Below, piece after piece: positions 34,046-42,912 of a stretch of 64,000 nucleotides of DNA. The DNA is from Streptomyces sp. GESEQ-4. GTDB lineage: Bacteria; Actinomycetota; Actinomycetes; Streptomycetales; Streptomycetaceae. The translations under genes were made by a program, and so were the position numbers. The stretch's first letter is position 1. Every line of letters starts with the position of its first letter. The stretch spans positions 248,001 to 312,000 of the forward strand of contig NZ_JAFFSU010000005.1 in NCBI RefSeq assembly GCF_017948455.1, written 5' to 3'. Under the pieces are notes generated by a model. The model saw only the letters and a list, made by a program, of their open reading frames with translations, did not search any database and was not told the origin of the DNA.

Positions 34046-34519
34046 TCACAGCGTGAGCTTGAAGCCCACATGCGAGGCCTCGAAGCCCAGCCGCTCATAG
34101 AAGCGGTGAGCGTCGGTCCGGGAGGCATCGGAGGTCAACTGCACCAACTGGCAGTCCTGGCGCCGGGATTCGTCGACTGCCCACTCGATGAGCTGGGTGC
34201 CCAGACCGCTGCCGCGCTCGTCCGCGTGGATGCGTACGGCCTCGATGATCGAGCGGGTCGCTCCCTTGCGGGACAGCCCGGGGATGATCGTGAGCTGCAG
34301 GGTCCCGACGATCCGGCTCTCCCTTACGGCCACGACCACGTGCTGGTTCGGATCGGCGCTGAGGCGCTCGAGAGCCGTCAGATAAGGGGTCAGGTCGTCC
34401 GGGGACTCGCGCTGGGCGCCCAAGGGGTCGTCGGCGAGCATGGCCACGATCGCCGGGACGTCGTCCGTGGTGGCGGGACGTATGTCAAGGTCGCCCGTGC
34501 CCGTTTCAAGATCTCCCAT
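34046..34519 (-). CDS. GNAT family N-acetyltransferase
   Basis: 157 aa, single GNAT domain: LDIRPATTDDVPAIVAML at the start, the acetyl-CoA loop region DERGSGLGTQLIEWAVDESRRQ near residues 107-126, and the C-terminal DAHRFYERLGFEASHVGFKL typical of small-molecule or peptide acetyltransferases. Nine bp downstream of the marR stop, so co-transcribed with that regulator. Substrate unknown. Confidence 0.9.
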   Translation of the reverse strand: MGDLETGTGDLDIRPATTDDVPAIVAMLADDPLGAQRESPDDLTPYLTALERLSADPNQHVVVAVRESRIVGTLQLTIIPGLSRKGATRSIIEAVRIHADERGSGLGTQLIEWAVDESRRQDCQLVQLTSDASRTDAHRFYERLGFEASHVGFKLTL

Positions 34520-34528
34520 GCCCGCACC

Positions 34529-34987
34529 CTACGCGGGCACGTTCAGCGACTCCACGACGCGTACCAGCGGAGCCAGCTCGGGGTTTCTGGCTGCCTCGTC
34601 GAGGGCCTCGCGCAGGGCGGCGTCGTTGGTCGGCCGCGCCTCCGCGAGGAGTTTGAGCCCCGCCTCGGTGACGTTGGTGTAGATGCCGCGGCGGTCAGTG
34701 GGGCAGAGGTAGCGGGTGAGCAGACCGCGGTCCTCGAGCCGTGTGACCAGCCGGGTGGTGGCGCTCTGGCTGAGAACGACGGCGTCGGCGACCTGCTTCA
34801 TCTGTAGATGGCCTCCGTCTCCGTCGTGCTGACGGCTGAGGACGTCGAGCAGGGAGTACTCGCGCACGCTCAGGTCGTGCTTGGCCTGCAGGGCCCGCTC
34901 GATGTGGGCCTCGATCCTCCCGTGCAGCAGGGAGAGCGCGCACCAGCCCTGGGCGAGGGCGGTGAGCGCGGGGTCCGTCGCTGTCAT
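34529..34987 (-). CDS. MarR family transcriptional regulator
   Basis: 152 aa from ATG 34987 with GGAGGAA upstream. Winged helix: LSVREYSLLDVLSRQ, LQMKQVADAVVLSQSATTRLVTRLEDRGLLTRYLCPTDRRGIYTNVTEAG. Divergent from an MFS exporter gene with a 143-bp spacer containing nested inverted repeats (35035-35084), the usual arrangement for a MarR repressor of an efflux pump. Downstream GNAT gene completes the unit. Confidence 0.92.
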   Translation of the reverse strand: MTATDPALTALAQGWCALSLLHGRIEAHIERALQAKHDLSVREYSLLDVLSRQHDGDGGHLQMKQVADAVVLSQSATTRLVTRLEDRGLLTRYLCPTDRRGIYTNVTEAGLKLLAEARPTNDAALREALDEAARNPELAPLVRVVESLNVPA

Positions 34988-35034
34988 TGGCGTGTTCCTC
35001 CGTCGCGGAGCGGCTGACACCAGGATAGACCAGG

Positions 35035-35084
35035 CTCGCAATAGCCTGCGCTTGCAAGTATAAGGCGTATGCAATTATTGTGAG
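35035..35084. promoter_or_regulatory. Probable MarR operator region between marR and the MFS gene
   Basis: A locally AT-rich stretch with nested dyads: outer CTCGCAATA (35035-35043) against TATTGTGAG (35076-35084, one mismatch), inner TTGCA.../...TGCAA at 35052-35074. It covers the expected divergent promoters. Operator role inferred from position and symmetry. Confidence 0.55.
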
Positions 35085-35130
35085 TGTGCGCAAAGCGCCT
35101 CTGCAATCGTCTGGAAAGGTGTACCACCCC

Positions 35131-36339
35131 ATGCCTCTCGCGCTTCTGGCCCTCGCGATCGGGGCCTTCGGGATCGGAACGACCGAGTTCGTGATCATGG
35201 GCTTGCTGCCCGAGGTCGCCGCAGACTTCGGCGTCTCGATCCCCACGGCCGGCTTCCTGGTGACGGGCTACGCGCTCGGCGTCATGTTCGGCGCACCGCT
35301 GATGACCGTGCTCGGCACCAAGATCTCCCGCAAGCGGACGCTGATGCTGCTGATGGGCCTGTTCATCGCCGGCAACCTGCTCTCCGCCCTCGCCCCGGCC
35401 TTCGGCGTCATGCTGGCCGGACGGGTGATCGCCTCGCTCGCCCACGGCGCCTTCTTCGGCATCGGCTCGGTCGTCGCGGCCGACCTGGTCGCCCCGGACA
35501 GGAAGGCCGGAGCCATCGCGATGATGTTCACCGGGCTCACGGTCGCCAATGTCGTCGGCGTTCCGCTGGGCACGCTGGTCGGACAGTCCGTCGGCTGGCG
35601 CGTCACCTTCGGCATCGTCGCCGCCCTCGGCGTCGTCGGCCTGGCCGGCATCGCCAAGCTCGTCCCCGACCTGCCCAAGCCCGAAGGCGTACACCTGCGC
35701 CATGAACTGGCCGCCTTCAAGAACGCCCAGGTCCTGCTCGCCATGGCGATGACCGTCCTCGGCTTCGGCGGCGTCTTCGCGGCCATCACCTACATCGCGC
35801 CGATGATGACCCACGTCGCCGGCTTCGCCGACGGCTCTGTCACCTGGCTGCTGGTCCTCTTCGGCCTCGGCATGGTGGGCGGCAACCTCATCGGCGGCAA
35901 GTACGCGGACCGAGCCCTGATGCCCATGCTGTACGTCTCACTGGGCGCCCTGGCGGTTGTCCTCGCGCTGTTCACGCTCACCGCGCACAACAAGGTCCTC
36001 GCGGCTGTCACGATCGCCCTCATCGGTGCCCTGGGCTTCGCCACCGTCCCGCCGCTGCAGAAGCGGGTCCTCGACCAGGCGCACGGCGCCCCGACCCTGG
36101 CCTCGGCCGTGAACATCGGCGCCTTCAACCTCGGCAACGCGCTGTCCGCCTGGCTCGGCGGCCTCGTGATCGCGGGCGGTCTCGGCTACACCGCGCCCAA
36201 CTGGGTGGGCGCCGTCCTGGCTGCGGCGGCGCTGGCCCTGGCAGTCCTTTCAGCCGCTCTGGAGCGCCGCGAGAGCGCCCCCAGTGCCGTTGTGGCCGGT
36301 GCGGTGCCCGCCGAGCGGCAGAGCGCCGTACACCACTGA
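35131..36339 (+). CDS. MFS transporter, AraJ/PbuE-type sugar or drug exporter
   Basis: 402 aa from ATG 35131 (MPLALLALAIGAFGIGTTEFVIMGLLPEVAADFGVS), with GGAAAGG upstream. The first helix FGIGTTEFVIMGLLPEVA is the signature of the AraJ/YdhP/Cmr-like DHA1 exporters; GTKISRKRTLMLLMG is the helix 2-3 loop. Twelve hydrophobic helices are visible. Divergent from MarR, so likely inducible. Substrate unknown, possibly arabinose-like sugars, chloramphenicol or purines by family analogy. Confidence 0.92.
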   Translation: MPLALLALAIGAFGIGTTEFVIMGLLPEVAADFGVSIPTAGFLVTGYALGVMFGAPLMTVLGTKISRKRTLMLLMGLFIAGNLLSALAPAFGVMLAGRVIASLAHGAFFGIGSVVAADLVAPDRKAGAIAMMFTGLTVANVVGVPLGTLVGQSVGWRVTFGIVAALGVVGLAGIAKLVPDLPKPEGVHLRHELAAFKNAQVLLAMAMTVLGFGGVFAAITYIAPMMTHVAGFADGSVTWLLVLFGLGMVGGNLIGGKYADRALMPMLYVSLGALAVVLALFTLTAHNKVLAAVTIALIGALGFATVPPLQKRVLDQAHGAPTLASAVNIGAFNLGNALSAWLGGLVIAGGLGYTAPNWVGAVLAAAALALAVLSAALERRESAPSAVVAGAVPAERQSAVHH

Positions 36340-36403
36340 TGTGCCCCAAGGCCGCGCCGGTTCCTGCCATCCGCGGGGGCCGGCCTCGGCATGTCGGAGG
36401 GTC

Positions 36404-37270
36404 TCAGCCGGCGGCCACCGTGAGCGGGGCGAACCGCCGGGTCCAGTCGCCGGGCAGTTCCGAGATGCCGTACGTCATGACCGCGTTGAAGGCGACGGAG
36501 GCCAGACCCCGCTCCTTCGCCCACGCCAGCAACTCCTCATGGCGCACATCGATGTCCGTGCGCAGCGGGCGGTTCGTATGGGCGGCCAGGGAGGCGATGA
36601 GTGCCTTGGCGGTCTCCGTGTCCTGGGCGATCAGCGGGCCCACGACATGTGTGTCCATGTTGGGCCAGGCGGCCGCGTATCCGATGATCCGGCCGTGTTC
36701 CTCGGCCACACACAGCCGATCGGCGAAGGCCGGGAGCCGGGTGATGATGTGTGTGCGATCGGCGCCGAACACCTCCTCGTCGAGCCGGACGATCGCCGTG
36801 AGGTCCTCGGCGGTGGCGGCGCGGGTGGCGACCCCGGGCGTGCGACCGCCGGGCGAGAAGTGCCCACGCACCATCTCGGCCCGGCCGGTGACCTTGAAAC
36901 CGATTTCCTCGTACAGCGGGCGGCCGTTCGGCGTGGCGTGCAGTGTCAGCGGCGTGGTGCCCAGTTCGGACACGACATGCCGCATCAACCGGCGGCCGAT
37001 GCCCTGGCGGGCGTACCGCTCGGCGACCAGGACCATGCCGATGGCGCCGAGGTCGGGACGTTCCCGGGGACCGTACTCGGTGACGACACAGGCGCAGACG
37101 AGTCCTCCGTCGGGGTCGTCGATGCCGTAGCCCTTTCCTGCTGTGAGGAGGAAGCTCCACTTGTGCTCCTCGCGTGGCCACCCCCGGTCCTCGGACAAGT
37201 CGGCGCATGCGGTGAGATCACGGTGCGTCAGACGGCGGATGGGCAGAGCGGTGAGGAAAGGAGTCGGCAC
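36404..37270 (-). CDS. GNAT N-acetyltransferase with YitH/HolE-type second domain
   Basis: 288 aa from GTG 37270 (MPTPFLTALPIRRLTHRD). The open frame extends to ATG 37342, but those 24 codons (AAA, AGG, ACA, AGA, TAT) lack the genomic bias. First domain ends with the acetyl-CoA loop RYARQGIGRRLMRHVVSELG and RPLYEEIGFKVTG. The second half (LDEEVFGADRTHIITRLPAFADRLCVAEEHGRIIGYAAAWPN; VGPLIAQDTETAKALIASLA) matches the C-terminal acetyltransferase-like domain of the YitH/HolE group. Convergent with the MFS gene. Substrate unknown. Confidence 0.85.
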   Translation of the reverse strand: MPTPFLTALPIRRLTHRDLTACADLSEDRGWPREEHKWSFLLTAGKGYGIDDPDGGLVCACVVTEYGPRERPDLGAIGMVLVAERYARQGIGRRLMRHVVSELGTTPLTLHATPNGRPLYEEIGFKVTGRAEMVRGHFSPGGRTPGVATRAATAEDLTAIVRLDEEVFGADRTHIITRLPAFADRLCVAEEHGRIIGYAAAWPNMDTHVVGPLIAQDTETAKALIASLAAHTNRPLRTDIDVRHEELLAWAKERGLASVAFNAVMTYGISELPGDWTRRFAPLTVAAG

Positions 37271-37381
37271 GCAGGTCAGGCTGTCCGACGGATACCCTCT
37301 GCGTCCACCTGTTTCCGGGGAGTTGTACGACCTTTTGGCCATGTCATAGCGACGCGCACAGCGCGTCCATGCGTGCCGGAT

Positions 37382-37395
37382 GTTTCACGTGAAAC
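37382..37395. other. parS: parS site 13 (exact)
   Basis: Exact GTTTCACGTGAAAC in the divergent GNAT/HAD spacer. The next exact site is 21.8 kb to the right. Confidence 0.95.
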
Positions 37396-37490
37396 ATGGG
37401 CGAACGGCGGGCATCGGACGCTCGGACTCGGCTCGTCCGGACTGTACTCGCGCAGAGTTCCGCATACGCGTCCCGTTAGCCTCAAGGCCC

Positions 37491-38123
37491 ATGGCGAGAC
37501 TTCATCTCTTCGACCTCGACGGCACATTGCTGCACGGCACTTCCGCTCCCATGGAGATCTCACGGCAACTCGGACTCGAGGCCGAGACGGTGCTGCTGGA
37601 GCAGGCGATCTCGGCGGGCCGCATCGGGCCGCCGGAGTATGCGACGAGGGTGCACGGGCTGTGGGCGGATCTCACCGAGGCGCATGTGTCCGCCGCCTTC
37701 GAGGGTGCGCCGTGGCTGACGCGTATCCGTGACGTCTGGGCGGAGATCACGGCGCGGGGCGACTACTGCGCCGTCGTCTCGCTCTCGCCGTCTTTCTTCG
37801 TCGAACGCCTCACCGCCTGGGGCGCGCACGCGGCATATGGATCCCGCTTTCCCGCCCTCCCGTTCACCGAGCCCGTGGACCCTGCCGGAGTGCTCAGTGC
37901 CGCAGCCAAGGTCGAGATCGCGGACATGCTGTGCGAGAAGTTCGGAGTGATCCGCGGCGACTGCGTCGCCTATGGCGACTCATCGTCGGACACGGCCCTG
38001 TTCGGCGTGGTGCCGGTCTCCGTCGCGGTCAACGCGGACCGTGCCCTCTCCGGTCTCGCGACGCATTCCTACAAGGGCAGGGATCTGTGGGAAGCCTATG
38101 AATTGGTGCGTCACGCCCGGTAA
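37491..38123 (+). CDS. HAD family phosphatase (HAD-IB, SerB-like)
   Basis: 210 aa from ATG 37491 (MARLHLFDLDGTLLHG). Motif I DLDGT at residues 8-12, motif II SLS (VVSLSPSFF), the conserved Lys near AAKVEIADML, and motif III/IV YGDSSSD. The size and the alpha-helical cap place it in the phosphoserine phosphatase-like HAD-IB group; the substrate is a small phosphomonoester not identifiable here. No operon partner; followed by 418 bp without a clear gene. Confidence 0.88.
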   Translation: MARLHLFDLDGTLLHGTSAPMEISRQLGLEAETVLLEQAISAGRIGPPEYATRVHGLWADLTEAHVSAAFEGAPWLTRIRDVWAEITARGDYCAVVSLSPSFFVERLTAWGAHAAYGSRFPALPFTEPVDPAGVLSAAAKVEIADMLCEKFGVIRGDCVAYGDSSSDTALFGVVPVSVAVNADRALSGLATHSYKGRDLWEAYELVRHAR

Positions 38124-38363
38124 TTGAGGGAATTGCTGGTTCGCCCTCTCGCCCTATTCGTGGGGGAGCGAGGGGGGACTTGTGATCGGGGCGGCGGCCG
38201 GTATGGTCGACTCCGGTTCGCTTCCGGGGCCGGGGCGCACAGCTCTTGGTCCGGGCCGAGAGCAGGGCAATGCAGCCTAACGGGACGGAGAGATCGAAGA
38301 CCCGCATTCCGGGTTATACGGCTGAGGCTTCCACGCGGGGTGGGATGCTGCGGTCACAGCACT

Positions 38364-38439
38364 GCGGCCAATGTCACACTCTCGCCTTACTTGTCCGTAC
38401 GCAGCACGAATGCGGGTTGAATGTGGCCGCATTGGCCGC
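38364..38439. repeat. Distant inverted repeat upstream of the flavohaemoglobin-like gene
   Basis: GCGGCCAATG (38364-38373) and CATTGGCCGC (38430-38439) are exact complements 56 bp apart, in the 38124-38541 spacer. Nothing else is recognised in that spacer; in particular no clear NsrR-type site. It may form a long-range stem or two operator halves. Confidence 0.35.
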
Positions 38440-38541
38440 GGCGCCGAACGGGACAGCACAACCGTCTGCGGGGGAAAGCAGGCACCTTCCGAACAGGGAA
38501 GTGCGCAGACCGACCGAAAGATGTTCGAGGCGAGGCACACG

Positions 38542-40035
38542 ATGGACGCTCCGACCACCACGTCGGCCGACAATGGCACTTCCGGCGGCGGTGGCGGCTG
38601 GTTCACGCCGCGCAAGCCGCCGCCGGCGACTCCGGGCGGTGAGCAGGACGCGGCGGAGGGCAGCCGCCTGGCCGGAATGCGGCCGATGGGCAGGTCTGCC
38701 TCCGTCGCAGCCCCGGAGAATGCGCCGGAGACGGCCACCGAGGAGCCGTCCGCACGCGCTGCCACGCCGCCCCCTGACGTCGAGGCAGGTCCCGCGGCAC
38801 CGCCGTCCTCCCCGGCAGGCAGCCTGGCTGCTCCCCCGCCGCCGCAAGCCATCCCGGCCGATCCTCCGCCCTCCGAGCAGCGCGTACCCGCCCAGCGCTC
38901 GGAGCCGCCCGAGAGCGCCGCCTCGCCGGACGCCGTTCTCGTCCGCCGGACCATGGCCGAGGTCGGCCCGGTTGCCGACAAGGTCACCTCGTACTTCTAC
39001 GCGCTGCTCTTCGTCCGCCATCCCGACCTGCGGTCGCTGTTCCCGGCCGCCATGGACACCCAGCGGGACCGGCTGCTCAAGGCGCTGCTCACCGCGGCCG
39101 AGCACATCGACAACACCCCGGTCCTCGTCGAGTATCTGCAGAACCTCGGACGCGGCCACCGCAAGTACGGCACCCGTCCCGAGCACTACCCGGCCGTCGG
39201 TGAGTGCCTCATCGGCGCCTTGAGCCGATACGCCGAGTCCATCTGGGACGCGGAGACGGAGGCGGCCTGGGTCCGGACGTACACGACGATCTCGCAGGTG
39301 ATGATTGACGCGGCGGCCGCGGACGAACTGCGCGCCCCGGCCTGGTGGTACGCGGAGGTCGTGGCGCACGATCTCAGGACGCCGGACGTCGCGGTGGTCA
39401 CCGTCCGCCCGGACCAGCCCTATCCCTTCCTCGCCGGTCAGTACGCGAGCCTGGAGACGCCGTGGTGGCCGCGAATATGGCGGCACTACTCCTTCGCGTC
39501 GGCGCCCCGCTCCGACGGCCTGCTGTCGTTCCATGTGAAGGCCGTCCCCGCCGGCTGGGTCTCCAACGCCCTGGTGCACCGTGCCCGGCCCGGCGACATC
39601 ATCCGGCTCGGCCCGCCCGCCGGTTCGATGACGGTGGACCACACGACGGACAGCGGGCTGCTCTGTCTGGGCGGCGGCACCGGAATAGCGCCCATCAAGG
39701 CCCTCGTCGAGGATGTCGCCGAGCACGGCGAGCGGCGACCGGTCGAGGTGTTCTACGGCGCCCGCACCGATCACGACCTGTACGACATCGACACGATGCT
39801 CAGACTCCAGCAGTCCCACCCCTGGCTCTCGGTCCGGGCGATCGTCGACCAGAAGGCGCATCTCCAGCTCCCTGACGCCGTACGCGAGTACGGGCCTTGG
39901 ACCGAGTACGACGCCTATCTCTCGGGCCCGCCCGGAATGATCCGCAGCGGCGTGGACGCCCTGAGGGACGTCGGCATCCCGTCGGAGCGCATACGGCATG
40001 ACTCGGTGGAGGAGCTCGTCGCCGTCGGGGACTGA
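38542..40035 (+). CDS. Flavohaemoglobin-like globin-reductase fusion
   Basis: 497 aa from ATG 38542, with GAGGCGAGG upstream; ATG 38521 is an alternative. Residues 1-~130 are a disordered Pro/Ala-rich extension absent from Hmp. The globin domain (~135-270) has the heme region LGRGHRKYGTRPEHYPAVGECL, where the GH corresponds to the proximal His of Hmp, and a distal-pocket-like YFYALLF. The FNR-like reductase domain has the FAD motif RHYSFAS and NAD(P)-binding GGGTGIAPI, ending LSGPPGMIRSGVDAL. By family it should oxidise NO to nitrate or reduce oxygen species using NAD(P)H. Cytoplasmic. Confidence 0.88.
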   Translation: MDAPTTTSADNGTSGGGGGWFTPRKPPPATPGGEQDAAEGSRLAGMRPMGRSASVAAPENAPETATEEPSARAATPPPDVEAGPAAPPSSPAGSLAAPPPPQAIPADPPPSEQRVPAQRSEPPESAASPDAVLVRRTMAEVGPVADKVTSYFYALLFVRHPDLRSLFPAAMDTQRDRLLKALLTAAEHIDNTPVLVEYLQNLGRGHRKYGTRPEHYPAVGECLIGALSRYAESIWDAETEAAWVRTYTTISQVMIDAAAADELRAPAWWYAEVVAHDLRTPDVAVVTVRPDQPYPFLAGQYASLETPWWPRIWRHYSFASAPRSDGLLSFHVKAVPAGWVSNALVHRARPGDIIRLGPPAGSMTVDHTTDSGLLCLGGGTGIAPIKALVEDVAEHGERRPVEVFYGARTDHDLYDIDTMLRLQQSHPWLSVRAIVDQKAHLQLPDAVREYGPWTEYDAYLSGPPGMIRSGVDALRDVGIPSERIRHDSVEELVAVGD

Positions 40036-40050
40036 TGCCCCAGCGCGCTA

Positions 40051-40533
40051 TCAGCCCAGGTCCGGGGCGTGCATCGCGCGTACGCCCTCGATGTTCCCGT
40101 CCAGGTAGTGCCGCAGTGACAGCGGGACGAGGTGCACGGAGGCGATGCCGACGCGGGTGAACGGCACGCGGACGATCTCGTACTCGCCAGCTGGCTCGTC
40201 CACCTCGGGTCCGTGCCGCAGGGCCGGGTCCATGGATCCCAGATGGCAGACGAAGAAGTGCTGCACCTTCACTCCGGTCGCGCCGCCGTCCTCGCCGATG
40301 TGCTCCACGGTGTCCACGAAGCAGGGCACCACATCGATGATCTTGGCGCCGAGTTCCTCGTAGACCTCGCGGTGCAGGGCTTCGACGACCGTCGTGTCCT
40401 CCGGTTCCACCCCACCACCGGGCGTGATCCAGTAGGGATCGACGCCGGGCTTGGTGCGCTTGATGAGGATCAGGTCGTCACCGTCCAGGAGAACGGCGCG
40501 GGCGGTGCGCTTGACCACGGGTCGGACGGTCAT
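40051..40533 (-). CDS. NUDIX hydrolase
   Basis: 160 aa from ATG 40533 (MTVRPVVKRTARAVLLDGDD); ATG 40554, directly beside a parS variant, would add seven residues. The Nudix box is GGGVEPEDTTVVEALHREV with REVYEELGA intact; the first box glutamate position appears as Thr, with Glu/Asp two and one residues earlier. Hydrolyses a nucleoside-diphosphate-linked substrate not identified. Convergent with the flavohaemoglobin-like gene, 15 bp between stops. Confidence 0.88.
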   Translation of the reverse strand: MTVRPVVKRTARAVLLDGDDLILIKRTKPGVDPYWITPGGGVEPEDTTVVEALHREVYEELGAKIIDVVPCFVDTVEHIGEDGGATGVKVQHFFVCHLGSMDPALRHGPEVDEPAGEYEIVRVPFTRVGIASVHLVPLSLRHYLDGNIEGVRAMHAPDLG

Positions 40534-40554
40534 GGGAGAAATGTGGCCCGCCAT

Positions 40555-40568
40555 GTTCCACGTGAAAC
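40555..40568. other. parS: parS variant A (GTTCCACGTGAAAC)
   Basis: One mismatch (T4 to C) from parS. Immediately upstream of the NUDIX gene. Two further sites in the window have this same sequence on the opposite strand. Confidence 0.7.
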
Positions 40569-40621
40569 ATCGCGGCATGTCACCGCATGGGCTCGGGGCG
40601 TGATGCCCGGTGGTCGGAGCC

Positions 40622-41527
40622 TCAACACCAGTCCGTGGCGGCCTGGTGCAGCCACTCATGGGCCCGGGCGATGTGCGGCATCGCCAGCGTGCCGGTCCGC
40701 ACCACCAGGAAGTACGTCCGCAGCGGCGGGACCGCGGGCTCGTGCAGGGCCACGACCTCCCCACGCTCCAGAGCGGGCGCACAGAGATAGCGAGGCAGCA
40801 CCGCGAGCCCGGCGCCCGCGGACGCGCAGGCGAGCACCGCGCGCAGATCGGGAACGATGACGGCGCCGGAGGCCGCCGGGCGGGAGTCGAAGACGGAGGC
40901 CCAGTAGCGGGAGACGAAGGGCAGTGACTCGTGCACCTCGACGACGGGAAGGTTCTCCAGGACGGGCGCCCCCATGTGGTGCAGCTTCCCGGAGTCGATC
41001 TGCTCGGCCCAGCGCGGGGCGGCGACCAGGACGTGCTCTTCGTCGCAGAGCGCAGTCGCCGTGAGCAGAGCACCGCGTGGACGTGCCGTACTGATGGCCA
41101 GATCGTGATGCCCGGCGGCGAGCCCCTCCAAAGCTTCCTCGGCGTTCCCGAAGGAGGCGCGCAGCGCGAAGCCCTGGCCGTCCTCGCCGGTCAGCTCGGT
41201 GAGCACCGGCAGCGCTCGCTCGGCGGTGAACTCGGGGGGGCCGGCGAGATGCAGGGTGCGCAAGGAGGACTCGTCGTCGATCCCCGTCTCGGCGATCTCG
41301 ACCAGCGCGTCGAGATGCGGCGCGGCCTTGTGCGCAAGCTCGTCGCCGATGGTCGTCGGTGTCACACCTCGCGCCTGCCGCAGGAACAGAGGGCGGCCCA
41401 GCTGCCGCTCCAGGGTGCGGATCTGGGAGGTGACGGCCGGCTGGGACAGTCCGAGCAGCGCGGCGGCGCGGGTGAAGGAGCCGGCCCTGTGCACGGTCAC
41501 AAAGGTGCGCAGCAAGGCCAGATCCAT
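40622..41527 (-). CDS. LysR family transcriptional regulator
   Basis: 301 aa. N-terminal winged helix MDLALLRTFVTVHRAGSFTRAAALLGLSQPAVTSQIRTLERQLGRPLFLR with the classic LTTR recognition helix, followed by a periplasmic-binding-like inducer domain of ~200 residues (LHLAGPPEFTAERALPVL...). Separated from the upstream cystathionine lyase gene by a strong terminator (41678-41716), so it has its own promoter. Target and inducer unknown. Confidence 0.92.
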   Translation of the reverse strand: MDLALLRTFVTVHRAGSFTRAAALLGLSQPAVTSQIRTLERQLGRPLFLRQARGVTPTTIGDELAHKAAPHLDALVEIAETGIDDESSLRTLHLAGPPEFTAERALPVLTELTGEDGQGFALRASFGNAEEALEGLAAGHHDLAISTARPRGALLTATALCDEEHVLVAAPRWAEQIDSGKLHHMGAPVLENLPVVEVHESLPFVSRYWASVFDSRPAASGAVIVPDLRAVLACASAGAGLAVLPRYLCAPALERGEVVALHEPAVPPLRTYFLVVRTGTLAMPHIARAHEWLHQAATDWC

Positions 41528-41677
41528 GGCGCACCCTCCCCTTCTCTGCTTCCCTCTGCTGACCCCCCGGTCGCGCCCAACTATAAATAAGTCGATAGGT
41601 CGCTGTCGCTACTGTGATTGGACACTGACACAGAGTCAACTAGCCTTGTTCGCGCGGTTCTTCGCGCGCGGAACCGA

Positions 41678-41716
41678 GGACGGTCCGAGCCACGAGGGGG
41701 GAGGCTCGGACCGTCC
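41678..41716 (-). terminator. Terminator of the holin-like/ptpA/lyase operon
   Basis: Perfect 14-bp stem, arms 41678-41691 (GGACGGTCCGAGCC) and 41703-41716, 11-nt loop, just past the lyase stop. Confidence 0.9.
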
Positions 41717-41757
41717 GTTGTACGTATCCGGACCCCGTCGGGGCCGGTGAGAAGCCG

Positions 41758-42912
41758 TCAGCCCGCCGACTCGTCGAGCGCGTGCAGCACATCGGCCACC
41801 AGGTCCTCGGGATCCTCCGCGCCGACGGAGAGGCGGATGAAGCCCTCCGGCACCGCATCCCCGCCCCAGCGGCCCCGGCGCTCGGCCGTGGAGCGCACCC
41901 CGCCGAAACTCGTCGCGTCGTCGACGAGCCGCAGGGCGTCGAGAAAACGGTCGGCACGCGCGCGCGTGGGCAGCGTGAAGGAGACAACGCACCCGTAGCG
42001 ATGCATCTGCTGCGAGGCGATCTTGTACGAGGGGTCGCTCACCAATCCCGGGTAGCGCACCCTGAGCTCCTCGGGCCAGTCGCGCAGCGCTTCGGCGACC
42101 GCGAGGGCGGTGGCGTTCTGCCGGTCCACCCGTAGCTGCAGCGTCGCGACGGAACGGTGCGCGAGCCAGGCCTCCATGGGCCCCGGGATCGCCCCGACGA
42201 CCTTGCGCCAGCGGCGTACGGCCGCCATGGCCTCGGCGTCGCGGCCGACGACGTAGCCCAGGAGGACGTCTCCGTGCCCGGTGAGCTGCTTGGTGCCGCT
42301 GGCCACCGAGAAGTCGGCGCCCAGCTCCAGCGGACGCTGCCCGAGCGGTGTCGCGAGCGTGTTGTCGACGGCGACGAGGGCGCCACGCGCGTGTGCCGCC
42401 TCGGCGAGCCGCCGGATGTCGCACACGTCCAGCCCGGGGTTCGACGGGGTCTCGATCCACAGCAGCCTGGCGCCATCGAGGACGTCCAGTTGGGCGTCGC
42501 CTCCGGTCGGAGCGGTGCGCACCTCGATGCCGTACGACTCCAGCTGCGTGCGCAGCAGCGGCAGCGCCTGGTAGCCGTCGCCGGGCAGGACGACCGTGTC
42601 GCCGGAGCGCAGCTGGGAGAAGACGACGGAGGAGACGGCGGCCATGCCGGAGGCGAAGACCAGCGTCTCGATGCCGTCCTGCCCGGGAGCCTCCAGCTCG
42701 CCGATCGCGCGCTCCAGATGCGTCCAGGTCGGGTTCTCGTCGCGGCCGTAGGTGTACGGGCCCGTCGGGTCGCCCGGCAGATGGTAGTGCGCGGCGAACA
42801 CCGGACCGGGCAGCGTCGGCTCGCCCTTGACCGGCTCAGGGAGGCCGGCCCGCACCGCGCGCGTGCCCTCGCCGGTGCCGGGACCGCCCCTGCCCCTTGC
42901 GGAATCGTTCAC
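41758..42912 (-). CDS. Cystathionine gamma-lyase family PLP enzyme
   Basis: 384-aa Cys/Met-metabolism fold-type I PLP enzyme. It has YTYGRDENPTWTHLERAIGELE with the Tyr/Arg of the family, FASGMAAVSSVV, VDNTLATPL, and the PLP lysine in ASGTKQLTGHGDVLLGYV. The C-terminal IRLSVGAEDPEDLV is conserved. Expected to cleave cystathionine to cysteine in reverse transsulfuration; gamma-synthase activity cannot be excluded from sequence. GTG start overlaps the ptpA stop by 4 bp, so translation is coupled. Confidence 0.9.
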   Translation of the reverse strand: MNDSARGRGGPGTGEGTRAVRAGLPEPVKGEPTLPGPVFAAHYHLPGDPTGPYTYGRDENPTWTHLERAIGELEAPGQDGIETLVFASGMAAVSSVVFSQLRSGDTVVLPGDGYQALPLLRTQLESYGIEVRTAPTGGDAQLDVLDGARLLWIETPSNPGLDVCDIRRLAEAAHARGALVAVDNTLATPLGQRPLELGADFSVASGTKQLTGHGDVLLGYVVGRDAEAMAAVRRWRKVVGAIPGPMEAWLAHRSVATLQLRVDRQNATALAVAEALRDWPEELRVRYPGLVSDPSYKIASQQMHRYGCVVSFTLPTRARADRFLDALRLVDDATSFGGVRSTAERRGRWGGDAVPEGFIRLSVGAEDPEDLVADVLHALDESAG

